Positions 26,971-35,046 of a stretch of DNA of 64,000 bases are shown here, piece after piece. The stretch is taken from contig JBBRYM010000004.1 of assembly GCA_038237625.1 (NCBI GenBank), positions 1-64,000 on the forward strand, written 5' to 3'. The DNA comes from JAWVFM01 sp038237625. GTDB taxonomy: Bacteria > Actinomycetota > Thermoleophilia > Solirubrobacterales > 70-9. The notes beneath the pieces are model-generated. The model ran no database searches and had not been told where the DNA came from. It saw only the letters and a list, made by a program, of their open reading frames with translations. The first letter of the stretch is position 1; each line of letters starts with the position of its first letter. The translations under genes and the position numbers were made by a program.

Positions 26971-27046
26971 CCACAGGCACTGGGCGGGTGCCCGATCACC
27001 GGCCCCGCCGGGTTTAGACGGCAGCCGGGTCCTCTGAGTTGTCCGG

Positions 27047-27901
27047 CTACCGGCCCCCGGAGCCCATGCTGTTCATTGCCGAGCCGCCGCCCGACCGGGC
27101 TTGATCAGGAAGGGTCAGTCCCGGCACCGAGCTCGGGGCGAAGGCGACCGCTATTCCGAACACGGCGAGCAAAACGGCGATGCCCCGGTTCGCGAGCTGC
27201 TTCCACGGCAGCAGCTTCTCCGCAGCGATGAAGGCTGCGATGAGGACCATCCAGGCGATGCTCATTACGCCGAGCGCGAACAGGGCCGCCATCAGCGCCC
27301 AGCAGCAGCCGACGCACCAGGCGCCGTGCTCGAGCCCGAGCCCGAGCGCTCCCGCGACGCCGTCGCGCCAGCGTCCGGTGAGAAAGTCGAGCGGGCTGCG
27401 GCAGCGGCTGAGGCAGGCGTCCTTGAGGGGGGTGAGCTGGTAGCCGGCGGCAGCAACCAGCACGGCGCCGGCGAGATAGGGCCCACCCGAGTCCCAGGAG
27501 AAGAGGCTGATCTCGAATGAGCGAAAGAGGTCGAAGACCGCATAGGCCGCCAGTCCAAAGGCGGTCCAGGCCACGAGGTACCCGCCTACGAAGGCCACGA
27601 CCGCAGCGGTCGGCTCGCCCAGCCCGCGGCGCGCGTAGCGGCTGCGCTGGACGATGGCATAGGTGCGCACCATCGGCGAGATCGACGGGAACATCATCGC
27701 GGCCATCATCACCACCCAGGCGCCGACGTAGAAGGAAAGCGAGCCGAGGCCGGTGCCCGGCCCCATGTCCATCCCCTCCGTGGTCCCGCCGGTGATCGCC
27801 CAGGCAACGCCGGCCAGTGCGAGGAGGCCGGCGATCAGACCGAGTTGGAGCGCGTCCAGGCGCTGTGCCGGTTGACGTGGCGCCTCGGCGAAAATCCCCA
27901 T
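27047..27901 (-). CDS. DUF2182 predicted metal-binding membrane protein
   Basis: 284 residues with about seven membrane helices. Met-rich segments (GGTTEGMDMGPG, VVMMAAMMFPSISPMV) and a CLSRCRSPLDF cysteine pair are typical of DUF2182. GLEHGAWCVGCCWALMAALF adds another cysteine cluster, suggesting metal handling. It is divergent from a DUF1326 gene, a partner commonly found beside DUF2182. The Met-rich tail ends MNSMGSGGR. Confidence 0.88.
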   Translation of the reverse strand: MGIFAEAPRQPAQRLDALQLGLIAGLLALAGVAWAITGGTTEGMDMGPGTGLGSLSFYVGAWVVMMAAMMFPSISPMVRTYAIVQRSRYARRGLGEPTAAVVAFVGGYLVAWTAFGLAAYAVFDLFRSFEISLFSWDSGGPYLAGAVLVAAAGYQLTPLKDACLSRCRSPLDFLTGRWRDGVAGALGLGLEHGAWCVGCCWALMAALFALGVMSIAWMVLIAAFIAAEKLLPWKQLANRGIAVLLAVFGIAVAFAPSSVPGLTLPDQARSGGGSAMNSMGSGGR

Positions 27902-27965
27902 TGCATTTCGACCATATCCAGGTTAGGCTCGCGCGGCAAGCGAACGGGAAGATGAGGCGAGTGAC

Positions 27966-28613
27966 ATGACCGACACCTGGTCTCTAGAGGGCGCGTGGTT
28001 CAAGAACTGCAATTGCGACCCGGGCTGTCCGTGCGACTTCAACCAGGCGCCGACCACCGGCCAGTGCGAGGGCATCATCGGGATGCGCATCGACAAGGGC
28101 CACTTCGGCGAGGTCTCGCTCGACGGGCTGAAGTTCGTGGGGGCAGCCTGGTGGCCCGGGCGCATCGACGAGGGCAACGGGCACATCCTTCCGATCGTCG
28201 ACGAGTCCGCCGACGATGATCAGCGCAACGCCCTGCTGACGATCATGAGCGGGCAGGCAGGCGGGACGCTGTTCGAGATCTTCGCCGCAGTCTGCCCCCA
28301 TGTTCGTGAGCCGGTCTTTGCCCCGATCGACTTCGAGTTCGACATCGAGAGCCGCAGCGGGCGGATCAGGGCCGGCGACGTCATCGACAGCGAGGTCGAA
28401 ACCCTGCGGGGCATCGACCCGCCGGATCCCTACCGCGTGCTGGTCAGGATCCCCGGGGGCTTTGAGTACACGGGCGAGAACGACGAGGCTGAAACGGCGC
28501 TCTCGAAGTCACTCAGGGTCCGCGGCGGCGAAGAACTCGACTACGAGCACACCGACAGCCACAGCTCGATGGCCTTCGTCAAGCACGAAGGCCAGGTGCC
28601 TGCCGCCGCGTAG
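27966..28613 (+). CDS. DUF1326 domain protein
   Basis: 215 residues. The N-terminus FKNCNCDPGCPCDFNQ is the defining cysteine cluster of DUF1326, followed by the hydrophobic-strand core (GLKFVGAAWWPGRIDEG). No signal peptide. It is divergent from the DUF2182 membrane protein, and the pair probably acts together, possibly in metal or thiol chemistry; the function is uncharacterised. A second DUF1326 gene occurs at 53952. Confidence 0.9.
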   Translation: MTDTWSLEGAWFKNCNCDPGCPCDFNQAPTTGQCEGIIGMRIDKGHFGEVSLDGLKFVGAAWWPGRIDEGNGHILPIVDESADDDQRNALLTIMSGQAGGTLFEIFAAVCPHVREPVFAPIDFEFDIESRSGRIRAGDVIDSEVETLRGIDPPDPYRVLVRIPGGFEYTGENDEAETALSKSLRVRGGEELDYEHTDSHSSMAFVKHEGQVPAAA

Positions 28614-28856
28614 TCCGCAACGCTTCGGCCGACAGTCCGCCAGGGCGCGGTTTGGTCTGACCAACGCCGCGCTCGCGGTGCGCTTGCGATCCGCCTTGCG
28701 CCGCGCTCCAGCCGGAGTCCGGATTTCAAACCGCTGATCCGCGGATTGATCCAGATTGGGAGTGCTCGCCGTAGGTAGCAGCGAGGGAGGAATCCAAGCG
28801 CGAATTGCGGAACCGCCTCTTCGCGCACCAGCCGCAAGGCAGGAAGTGAGTCACAA

Positions 28857-29564
28857 GTGACTAACCACATGACATTGGAGAACGTGGACGCCGACGGCGC
28901 GATCCGCGAGACGTCCCACGAGGCCGCAGAAGCGCTCCAGGCGGGCGACACCCGCTTCGAGTTCTTCAAGAAGGCCGGCCTGGCAACGGGGGCCGTCATT
29001 GGCGGCGGGAGCATTCTCAGCGCTCTCGTTCCCACCGCGGCCCTGGCCGCTGGTGGCCACGCAAGGCCCCCAGCCAGCTTCGGCAAGGGCGACATCGGCA
29101 TCCTCAATTACGCGCTGACGCTCGAGTACCTGGAGTCGGCGTTCTACAACGGCGCCCAGAACATCCACACCCCACAGGCCAAGGTGTTCCTGAAGACCGT
29201 CCAGAAGGACGAGGCCGAGCACGTCAAGGTCCTGAAGAGCGTCCTTGGCAGCAAGGCGGTCAAGAAGCCGAAGTTCAATTTCCACGGCGACAACAAGCAC
29301 GAGGGAAGCTTCCTGAAGGCCGCGTTCATCTTCGAGAACGAGGGTGTGCATGCCTACTCGGGCCAGGCGTTCAACATCAAGTCACCTGCCTATCTGGCCG
29401 CAGCGCTTTCGATTGTCACGATCGAGGCTCGCCACGCCTCGGTGGCAGGTCTGCTGCTGAAGAACAGTCCGGCCGGCATCACGCCCGACGGTCCGTTCGA
29501 CACGCCCTATGGAGCCAACCGCGTCCTCAAGGACGTCAAGAGCCTCCACTACATCCAGGGCTAA
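28857..29564 (+). CDS. Exported ferritin-like protein
   Basis: 235 residues from GTG (an ATG four codons in is an alternative). Residues about 25-65 form an export-signal-like stretch, DTRFEFFKKAGLATG followed by a hydrophobic run to AALAAGGHA. The ferritin-like four-helix domain follows: DIGILNYALTLEYLESAFY, KDEAEHVKVLKSVLG and ARHASVAGLLL provide Glu/His metal-ligand patterns (E..H). It belongs to the ferritin-like/DUF4439-Rds1 group often found as secreted proteins. A 15-bp terminator and then tatA follow. Confidence 0.88.
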   Translation: MTNHMTLENVDADGAIRETSHEAAEALQAGDTRFEFFKKAGLATGAVIGGGSILSALVPTAALAAGGHARPPASFGKGDIGILNYALTLEYLESAFYNGAQNIHTPQAKVFLKTVQKDEAEHVKVLKSVLGSKAVKKPKFNFHGDNKHEGSFLKAAFIFENEGVHAYSGQAFNIKSPAYLAAALSIVTIEARHASVAGLLLKNSPAGITPDGPFDTPYGANRVLKDVKSLHYIQG

Positions 29565-29584
29565 GCACTCAACCCAATCCCCCC

Positions 29585-29630
29585 GGAGTCGCCCGCGCCA
29601 AGCCACGGCGCGGGCGACTCCCTCTCTTTT
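29585..29630 (+). terminator. Intrinsic terminator after the ferritin-like gene
   Basis: Perfect 15-bp stem GGAGTCGCCCGCGCC / GGCGCGGGCGACTCC, 7-nt loop, followed by CTCTCTTTT. The textbook form and its place between the ferritin-like and tatA genes indicate separate transcription units. Confidence 0.9.
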
Positions 29631-29644
29631 CCGAAAGGACTCAA

Positions 29645-29827
29645 ATGCCCAACGTCGGACCAATGGAGCTGATCGTCGTGGCAATTCTCGCGCTCGTCGT
29701 CTTCGGCCCCAAGCGCCTTCCCGAGCTCGGAAAATCACTCGGCCACGGAATCCGCGGCTTTAAGAATTCGATTTCAGGCGAAGACGAGCCCAAGGCAGTG
29801 ATCGAGCCCTCGACGACCGACTCCTAG
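29645..29827 (+). CDS. tatA: Sec-independent translocase TatA/TatE
   Basis: 60 residues: a single N-terminal membrane helix with GPMELIVVAILALVVFGPKRLPELG, the conserved FGPKRLPELG hinge and an amphipathic helix KSLGHGIRGFKNSISG. TatA oligomers form the pore for folded twin-arginine substrates. It has an AAAGGACT ribosome site. No tatB or tatC is adjacent; it lies directly after an exported ferritin-like protein whose signal looks Tat-derived. Confidence 0.95.
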   Translation: MPNVGPMELIVVAILALVVFGPKRLPELGKSLGHGIRGFKNSISGEDEPKAVIEPSTTDS

Positions 29828-29966
29828 GAAGTCCAAGCTTGCCTCGATGGCAGGGGCGAGTACCACGGGTGCTGGTGCCCAATCGCCGCTACGTGGCGAA
29901 GCGCGCAACTTGAGCGCTGCGGATGTGTTTCCGTCAAGGAGACCAACCAATCCATAGGAGGCCAGG

Positions 29967-30368
29967 ATGAAGCGACAATTCATCACGCTGATCGCTGCCA
30001 CGGCGCTCGTCTGCGCCGGGCTGGTGGCGGTGGCCGCTGCCCATACGGTCAAATACGACTCGACCGTGACGATCCATCAGAAGAAGAACGGCACCGCCCC
30101 CGACAGCTTCGCGGGCAGGGTGATCTGTCAACAGAACGTTCGCTGCGAGAGCAACCGGACGGTCAAGGTCAAGCAGGTCGTGGCCGGACCGGACATTCTG
30201 GTGGGAACGGACGTAACCGACGCAAACGGCAATTGGGAGTACACGTTGGCCGGCGCCGCTCCAAAGGGCACCTACCACGCCGTGGCGACGAGGTCCGTGC
30301 TCCGTCAGACAACGCAGCACCACCATGTCTGCAAGCGGGCGGTCTCCAGCGATCTGACCGTTCACTAG
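29967..30368 (+). CDS. Secreted protein of unknown function
   Basis: 133 residues with a signal peptide (MKRQFITLIAATALVCAGL to AAAAHT) after an AGGAGG-like site. The mature part looks beta-rich and has three cysteines (VICQQNVRC and HHHVCKRAV). It resembles small immunoglobulin-like exported actinobacterial proteins. Function unknown. A hairpin terminator follows. Confidence 0.75.
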   Translation: MKRQFITLIAATALVCAGLVAVAAAHTVKYDSTVTIHQKKNGTAPDSFAGRVICQQNVRCESNRTVKVKQVVAGPDILVGTDVTDANGNWEYTLAGAAPKGTYHAVATRSVLRQTTQHHHVCKRAVSSDLTVH

Positions 30369-30389
30369 TCTCAAACGGCATTCGTCGCT

Positions 30390-30417
30390 AATCGGGGTGC
30401 CTGTCGGCGCCCCGATT
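30390..30417. terminator. Terminator between secreted protein and SnoaL array
   Basis: 12-bp stem AATCGGGGTGCC / GGCGCCCCGATT (one G-U pair) with a TGTC loop, lying between convergent transcription units. It may serve both the gene at 29967 and the array running in from the right. Confidence 0.75.
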
Positions 30418-30494
30418 GCGTTCGGCAGCGTGACGCAGCGTGGCTCCGACCTCGGCCTGAACGTCGACGCTAAGCGGGGCCAGCCCGCCACCGG

Positions 30495-30893
30495 CTACTC
30501 CGACAGTCCGGCGGCTTCGAGCGCTTCCTCGCGAGTCAGGAAGGTTCGCCACCACACGCACTTTCCGTGCCGGAACTTGGCGGCGTGCACCATTGACCGC
30601 TCAATCTCGGCTCCGCTCGCGCGACCTCGCGCCCGTCCGATGCAGCTTGCAATTACCCAGTCGCCGTGATCTTCGAGGCGTTTGGATTCGAGGTAGAAGT
30701 GCTCGAAGGCATCGTCGGTCGCAGCCAAAAACTCGCGGACCCCATCTGTCCCTCGGTAAGGCTTATGCCTCACACCCGCCAGCACCGGCCTGAACTCGAC
30801 CTCCGAGTCACACTCCGCCATCATGCCCTCCACGATGCGATCGTTAAAGGCGCTAATCGCACGGTCCCACGCCTCTACGTTCTCCTGCGACAT
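30495..30893 (-). CDS. SnoaL/NTF2-like protein, last gene of left cluster
   Basis: 132 residues of the NTF2-like/SnoaL cone fold: MSQENVEAWDRAISAFNDR helix, a strand with EVEFRPVLAG, PYRGTDGVREFL, the central GRARGRASGAEIE strand and the ending REEALEAAGLSE. NTF2-fold members act as small hydrolases, isomerases, or binding domains; no catalytic set is obvious here. It has an alternative ATG one codon earlier that abuts the upstream stop. The invariant ends and variable middle are shared with all copies. Third gene of an operon starting at 31697. Confidence 0.9.
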   Translation of the reverse strand: MSQENVEAWDRAISAFNDRIVEGMMAECDSEVEFRPVLAGVRHKPYRGTDGVREFLAATDDAFEHFYLESKRLEDHGDWVIASCIGRARGRASGAEIERSMVHAAKFRHGKCVWWRTFLTREEALEAAGLSE

Positions 30894-30896
30894 CAT

Positions 30897-31295
30897 CTAC
30901 TCCGGCAGTCCGGCAGCTTCGAGGGCTTGGTCGCGGTCCCTGTAGAACCGCAGGGACACGGGCCTGCCCGCCTCAAACTTCCAGAGCCAAGCGACCCGCC
31001 AATCGACCTCGGGTCCACCTTGTCGGCTCCGACCCTCGCAATGGAGCAGAGCCACCACCGAGTCTCCCGCGATAAGGGTGTCCTCGACCTCCCAGTGGTA
31101 GCGCTCCCAAGCCTCGTTCACGTCGGTGACGAACTGCTGTATCCCCGAGTGGCCGCGGTAAGTGGCCGGGTTAAAGACCCGCTCCGACAGATCCATCACG
31201 AAGTCGTCATCACAGATCCTCTCAAGACCTTCGACGTCGCCGCGGTTCAGGTGGTCGTACGCCCGCCGCACGATTTCCACGTTCTCTTCCGACAT
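30897..31295 (-). CDS. SnoaL/NTF2-like protein
   Basis: 132 residues, MSEENVEIVRRAYDHLNRGD, with YRGHSGIQQFVTD and GDSVVALLHCEGRSRQGGP in place of the usual GRGRASG strand, ending RDQALEAAGLPE (Pro for Ser). It begins 3 nt after the stop of the gene at 31299 and ends immediately before the next start, with no Shine-Dalgarno site, implying termination-reinitiation. Function unknown beyond the fold. Confidence 0.9.
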   Translation of the reverse strand: MSEENVEIVRRAYDHLNRGDVEGLERICDDDFVMDLSERVFNPATYRGHSGIQQFVTDVNEAWERYHWEVEDTLIAGDSVVALLHCEGRSRQGGPEVDWRVAWLWKFEAGRPVSLRFYRDRDQALEAAGLPE

Positions 31296-31298
31296 CGC

Positions 31299-31697
31299 CT
31301 ACTTCGACAGCCCGGCGGCTTCGAGGGCGTCGGCTTCGCTCGCATACCAGGCGTGGCGAACGATCTGATCCCCCCGAAATCGATACATCGCCCACAGCCG
31401 CCACTCGATGGTCCCGGAGCTGTTTCGGGGCTGTGCTCGCATCAGCATTTCGATTACCACGACGTCGCCATCCTCAGTGAACTCGCCTGGGACAAGCTCG
31501 CTGTGTTCGAAGGTCCCGAGCAAAGACTCGAGGGCATCGACAATCTCATCCGGGCCTTGCAGGTCGCCCCAGAACTCGGGCGCGAGTCTTCCGGCATACG
31601 CGCTCGCATCCGGCGCATACATCCCCCGGTAGATCGAAATGTCTCCGGTCTCCCACGCGGCACAAGCCCGGCGGATGGTTTCGACGTTCTGCGACAT
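31299..31697 (-). CDS. SnoaL/NTF2-like protein, head of left cluster
   Basis: 132 residues, MSQNVETIRRACAAWETGD (lacking one Glu of the usual SQEN), ending EADALEAAGLSK with Lys for the terminal Glu. Central strand is AQPRNSSGTIEW, diverged from GRGRASG. The frame is open upstream through the degenerate tRNA fragment, but family alignment and the ATACT element place the start here. Its ATG lies 33 bp from that fragment. Confidence 0.9.
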   Translation of the reverse strand: MSQNVETIRRACAAWETGDISIYRGMYAPDASAYAGRLAPEFWGDLQGPDEIVDALESLLGTFEHSELVPGEFTEDGDVVVIEMLMRAQPRNSSGTIEWRLWAMYRFRGDQIVRHAWYASEADALEAAGLSK

Positions 31698-31706
31698 CGC
31701 CCGCGC

Positions 31707-31711
31707 AGTAT
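31707..31711 (-). promoter_or_regulatory. ATACT promoter element at array head (leaderless start)
   Basis: On the minus strand GAGATACTGCGCGGGCGATG: the ATACT ends nine nt before the ATG, which fits a -10 box with transcription starting at or near the start codon. The same element precedes each cluster head beside a tRNA fragment. Confidence 0.55.
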
Positions 31712-31729
31712 CTCGCGGCGGCGATTCAT

Positions 31730-31773
31730 GGGCGCAACTGGTTTCGAACGTGCGACCTCTCGCGTGTGAAGCG
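31730..31773 (-). repeat. tRNA-Val 3' fragment 1 (degenerate)
   Basis: Matches the 3' half of the tRNA-Val at 52336 but has several substitutions in the T-arm (CAACTGG for CGGCTGG, AACGTGC for AACCAGC). The most decayed and leftmost copy, hence probably the oldest scar. No Arm I or Arm II module follows it. Confidence 0.75.
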
Positions 31774-31879
31774 ACGGTGATCAACAGGTCCCGGTTGAAC
31801 GTGAGGTCCCTGGGGCTCTAGACACTCACCACTCCAACCGTGCGGCTCCCAAGGGCGCACTCACCAGTTTCGCCCGGTT

Positions 31880-32770
31880 TTAAGTTCCCTTCGCCGACAG
31901 GTTGAGCGTCTCGCTCTCGGAAACACCCTCGCCAAGTTGTTTCTGGCGCTCGATCTCCGCATTGAGCTCGGCTCCAAAAAGAAGCGCAACATTGGTGAGC
32001 CAAAGCCACCCCACCAGCACGATCGCACCCGCGAAGGCTCCGAAAAGGGCGCCCACGTTGGCCACCTGCGAGATGTAGGCCGAGAAGCCAACCGAGGCGA
32101 GAAGCCAGATGAGCACCCCGACGAATGCCCCTGGCGTTACCGAGCGAAACGCGCGCTGCTCCACGTCGGGCGTCACGTAGTAGATCAGCGCGAATATCGA
32201 CATGGTGGCCGCGAGGGCTCCGGGCCAGCGCGCCACGTTCCAAACTGCCGCAGCGGTTGGGCCAAGCCCGATGAAGCCAAAGAGATCCGAGGCGAATCGA
32301 CCGCCGACGAATAGCATCGTGAGGCTCACCAGGACGAGGCCCATGAGCACGAACGTAGAGGCGATGTCGATCGACTTGCGTCGTAGGAAGCTTCGTCCGC
32401 CGGTGTCCAGTTCGAAGACGACGTTCAAAGCGCGTCGAGCCGCCTCGAGCACTCCTGTGGTCCCGTAGAGAGTGAGCGCGGTGCTGGTCAAAAGTGCCGT
32501 CACGGCGGTCCCCTTGTGCTGGAGCGCTCCACGCAACGAGCTGTCCAGGGGCACGAGAGCCGAGTGAGGGACCACGTCGCGCAGGTAGCCGATGATCGCG
32601 TTGTAGGTACTCGGATATTGACCGATGAGCCCGAGTAGGGAAAGAGCCAGAAGGGTGCCCGGGAAGAGGGACATCAGCGAGTAGTACGTCAAAGCCGCTG
32701 CGTGGTGGGTCATCTGATCGTCGTAGAACGACACGAAGGTGCGCTTGATGACCGGGCGGGTTAAGCGCAT
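31880..32770 (-). CDS. YihY/BrkB (UPF0761) family membrane protein
   Basis: 296 residues with about six membrane helices. The N-terminus has FYDDQMTHHAAALTYYSLMSLFP, the family start (DD....A.ALTYY...S.FP), then GTTGVLEAARRALNVV, and VGWLWLTNVALLFGAELNAE near the end. Formerly mislabelled ribonuclease BN; in fact a membrane protein of uncertain function. It lies in the first island unit and appears to have replaced most of a SnoaL gene whose first 15 codons remain at 32836-32883. Confidence 0.93.
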   Translation of the reverse strand: MRLTRPVIKRTFVSFYDDQMTHHAAALTYYSLMSLFPGTLLALSLLGLIGQYPSTYNAIIGYLRDVVPHSALVPLDSSLRGALQHKGTAVTALLTSTALTLYGTTGVLEAARRALNVVFELDTGGRSFLRRKSIDIASTFVLMGLVLVSLTMLFVGGRFASDLFGFIGLGPTAAAVWNVARWPGALAATMSIFALIYYVTPDVEQRAFRSVTPGAFVGVLIWLLASVGFSAYISQVANVGALFGAFAGAIVLVGWLWLTNVALLFGAELNAEIERQKQLGEGVSESETLNLSAKGT

Positions 32771-32835
32771 TGGTCAGTTGTACCCGCTCCTGCAGAGTAG
32801 AAAGGTCGCTGATTAAGACCGGCCGCCCCGACTGG

Positions 32836-32883
32836 CTACGAGGCCAAGGCCCGGCGCACAACCTCGACGCTCTCCTGCGACAT
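32836..32883 (-). pseudogene. 15-codon SnoaL start stub
   Basis: ATG at 32883 reads MSQESVEVVRRALAS then TAG. The first 13 residues are a standard SnoaL N-terminus; the rest of a gene that should run about 380 bp is missing. The YihY gene starts 66 bp further on. The usual 3-nt junction to the upstream SnoaL stop (32887) is intact, so it was once a regular member of this operon. Confidence 0.8.
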
Positions 32884-32886
32884 CGC

Positions 32887-33285
32887 TTACTCCGAAAGCC
32901 CGGCGGCTGCGAGGGCCTCGTCGCGGTCGCGATAGAGCCGCATGCTGGTGATCTTGCCGTCGCGGAGACGTACGAGCCAGGCGGACTGAGCCGATACCTG
33001 GACCCCGCTTCCCTTGCCGCGGCCCAATGCACGAACGAAGACGACCAGCTGATCACCGCTCGCAAAGAACTCCTCGGGCTGGAGCCGAAACTCATCCCAA
33101 ATGTTGTAGATCTCGGCGATGAACCGATCCAGACCGGTCCGGCCTCGATACTCATCTGGATTGAAGACCCGATCGGCCGCATCGATCTGGACGTCGTCGT
33201 CCAGCAGCCCATCGACGGCTTCCATCTTCTGCTGATTCCAGGCCTCGATGCATCTGCGGACAACCTCCACGTTCTCCTGCGACAT
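32887..33285 (-). CDS. SnoaL/NTF2-like protein
   Basis: 132 residues, MSQENVEVVRRCIEAWNQQK then VDGLLDDDVQIDAADRVF, YRGRTGLDRF, a GRGKGSGVQV central strand and RDEALAAAGLSE at the end. Follows the long-form copy at 33289 with a 3-nt gap. It shares the WN-type helix and acidic pocket residues seen in most short-form copies; no specific activity can be assigned. Confidence 0.9.
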   Translation of the reverse strand: MSQENVEVVRRCIEAWNQQKMEAVDGLLDDDVQIDAADRVFNPDEYRGRTGLDRFIAEIYNIWDEFRLQPEEFFASGDQLVVFVRALGRGKGSGVQVSAQSAWLVRLRDGKITSMRLYRDRDEALAAAGLSE

Positions 33286-33288
33286 GGC

Positions 33289-33849
33289 CTACTCCGACAG
33301 CCCGGAGGCTTCGAGGGCTTCGGCACGGTTGAAGAAGACCTGCTCGCGGACTACTCGCCCGGCCGACAAGGTGAAGAGATTGGCAAAGTCAGTGTCCGTG
33401 GCGGCTCCACTGCTCAAGCCACTGCTGCTGATGCGACCAATCACCAAAAAGCGATCGCCGAGGTCTCTCAACTCGTCGGGCTCGTAGCGAAAATCTCCCC
33501 ATTCGGCGCGCCAGTTGCGTTCATAGTCGATGCGCGCTTCCAGACCGCGATAGGAGGCTGCATCGCCAAGCCCGATCAAGCTCCTCGGCGGGATCATCTC
33601 TATGTCACGGTCGTAGGCCGCGAAGGTCACTTCGAGGTCTCCGCGATTAGCAGCCTCGAAGGCCAGTCGGAACAGCCGGCGCACGATCGCCTGTCTAAGT
33701 CGCGAGCGTGGGGGCAGGTTCCACCAAACTCGCGCCACTACGACCTGGACGTACGGAAAGCGCAGGGCGAGACGCTCTTCGAGACGCCGATGGGAATCGG
33801 CTGCCAATGCCAGCGGCTGCCGAACCACCTGTGGGCTCTCCTCCGACAT
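33289..33849 (-). CDS. Long-form SnoaL/NTF2-like protein (186 aa)
   Basis: 186 residues: about 55 extra N-terminal residues before the NTF2 core, with the sub-family marker PPRSRLRQAIVRRL, then FEAANRGDLEVTFAAYDRD. The core has LIGLGDAASYRGLEARIDY and SSGLSSGAATDTDF in place of the short-form GRGRASG strand. Ends RAEALEASGLSE. The extension is helical and Arg-rich. Two other full copies (45682, 48137) share it. Confidence 0.88.
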   Translation of the reverse strand: MSEESPQVVRQPLALAADSHRRLEERLALRFPYVQVVVARVWWNLPPRSRLRQAIVRRLFRLAFEAANRGDLEVTFAAYDRDIEMIPPRSLIGLGDAASYRGLEARIDYERNWRAEWGDFRYEPDELRDLGDRFLVIGRISSSGLSSGAATDTDFANLFTLSAGRVVREQVFFNRAEALEASGLSE

Positions 33850-33852
33850 CGC

Positions 33853-34251
33853 CTACTCCGACAGTCCAGCGGCTTCGAGGGCGTCGGCCACCTCGATGTA
33901 TGCCCGAAAATACGCGATCTTCCCTGCGCGAAACTCCAACAGCAGGGCCAACGGCATCTCGACGTCGACACCGCTCGCGCGCCCTCGTCCGCGAAGTCGC
34001 GCAATCTCAACCACATGGTCGCCGGCAGAGCGGACCTCCTCTACGTCGAAGTGCAGCTCCTCCCAACTCTCGTCGAAATCTCTGAACGCCTCCGCAACAG
34101 CATCAGGGCCACGGTAGGACGTTCCCTCCAATGCAGCCCGCAGGGTCACCAATTCGGCATCAGCGGAGAAGAGAGCTTGAAACGCCTCCACGTCGTGTCG
34201 GTTAAACGCTTCCGTTCCCTGCCGCGCTATCTCCTCGTTCTCCTGCGACAT
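33853..34251 (-). CDS. SnoaL/NTF2-like protein
   Basis: 132 residues, MSQENEEIARQGTEAFNRHD (Glu-Glu for NVE), YRGPDAVAEAF, RLRGRGRASGVDVEMPLAL central strand, ending ADALEAAGLSE. Short-form member in the six-gene cluster of unit 1. Confidence 0.9.
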   Translation of the reverse strand: MSQENEEIARQGTEAFNRHDVEAFQALFSADAELVTLRAALEGTSYRGPDAVAEAFRDFDESWEELHFDVEEVRSAGDHVVEIARLRGRGRASGVDVEMPLALLLEFRAGKIAYFRAYIEVADALEAAGLSE

Positions 34252-34254
34252 CGC

Positions 34255-34650
34255 CTACTCCGACAGCCCGGCGGCTTCGAGGGCTCCATCCGGGCTGGCG
34301 AAGCCCCGAAACCGAACGATCCTTCCATCGCGGAGCGTCCACAGCGACGACCACATCTCGTCGATCTCGATCTCGCGGGTGTGCGCCCGGATCTTGTTGA
34401 CGACGACAACCTCGTCGCCGATCGATCGGAAGTCCTCGGGCTCGATTAGATACTCGTCCCAGGCCGACAGCAGGTGCTCGAAAAAGCGGTCGATTCCCTC
34501 GTACCCGCGATACGTCTCGCCGGCCAGCAACGACTGGTCGGCTGGGAACCACTCGACCTCGGGGTCGAAATGTTCTTCGAGCAACTGTCGGCTCATAGGA
34601 GGAGGTTCCCCGTAGACAGCGCGCACGATCTCGACGTTCTCCTGCGACAT
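34255..34650 (-). CDS. SnoaL/NTF2-like protein
   Basis: 131 residues, MSQENVEIVRAVYGEPPPMS then FDPEVEWFPADQSLLAGETY. The central strand is KIRAHTREIEIDE instead of GRGRASG, so it is among the more diverged copies. Ends DGALEAAGLSE. Start and end junctions follow the TAG-GCG-ATG rule. Confidence 0.9.
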   Translation of the reverse strand: MSQENVEIVRAVYGEPPPMSRQLLEEHFDPEVEWFPADQSLLAGETYRGYEGIDRFFEHLLSAWDEYLIEPEDFRSIGDEVVVVNKIRAHTREIEIDEMWSSLWTLRDGRIVRFRGFASPDGALEAAGLSE

Positions 34651-34653
34651 CGC

Positions 34654-35043
34654 CTACTCCGAAAGCCCGGCGGCTTTGAGGGCTTCGGCTTCGGTGCGGC
34701 AGGTCATCCACCAGACGAGTTGCCCGTCGCGCACACGCCAGGCCATCCACATGTTCTGCGGAACCTCGACGCCGTCGATCCTCCCCGAAAGGCGCATGCG
34801 GGTGATACCTCGGTCGCGAAAGGATTCGATCGACTCCGCCCCCGGCGTGACACCGAGCGATTCGATCACGGAATGCCACCAGTCCCGAACGTCGTCGTGA
34901 CCCCGAAAGCTCCTCCCGTCCGCCTCGGCGATCAACGAGTGGAACTCGATGTCGGGGTGCGCCAGTGCGAGGAACGCATCGAGATCGCGGCGAACGATCG
35001 CCGCGTAAGCCGCCTCTATCAGCTCCACGTTCTCCTGCGACAT
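34654..35043 (-). CDS. SnoaL/NTF2-like protein
   Basis: 129 residues, MSQENVELIEAAYAAIVRRD, HPDIEFHSLIAEADGRSFRG, central MRLSGRIDGVEVPQN, ending AEALKAAGLSE (Lys for Glu). A slightly shorter member with an unusual run MAWRVRDGQLVWWMT late in the barrel. Confidence 0.9.
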   Translation of the reverse strand: MSQENVELIEAAYAAIVRRDLDAFLALAHPDIEFHSLIAEADGRSFRGHDDVRDWWHSVIESLGVTPGAESIESFRDRGITRMRLSGRIDGVEVPQNMWMAWRVRDGQLVWWMTCRTEAEALKAAGLSE

Positions 35044-35046
35044 CGC

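Noticed and set aside
26673..27017. 114-codon frame downstream of the TolB-like gene
   Set aside because: Composition is Arg/Gly-rich without domains, and it overlaps the remnant of the TolB-like 3' end in another frame.
32770..34449. A 559-codon plus-strand open frame across the SnoaL cluster
   Set aside because: It is antisense to six genes that share conserved ends, and its own repeated LLRHRLLRQPGGFEG phrases are just the reverse frame of the conserved junctions. A similar frame at 47306-48727 has the same cause.
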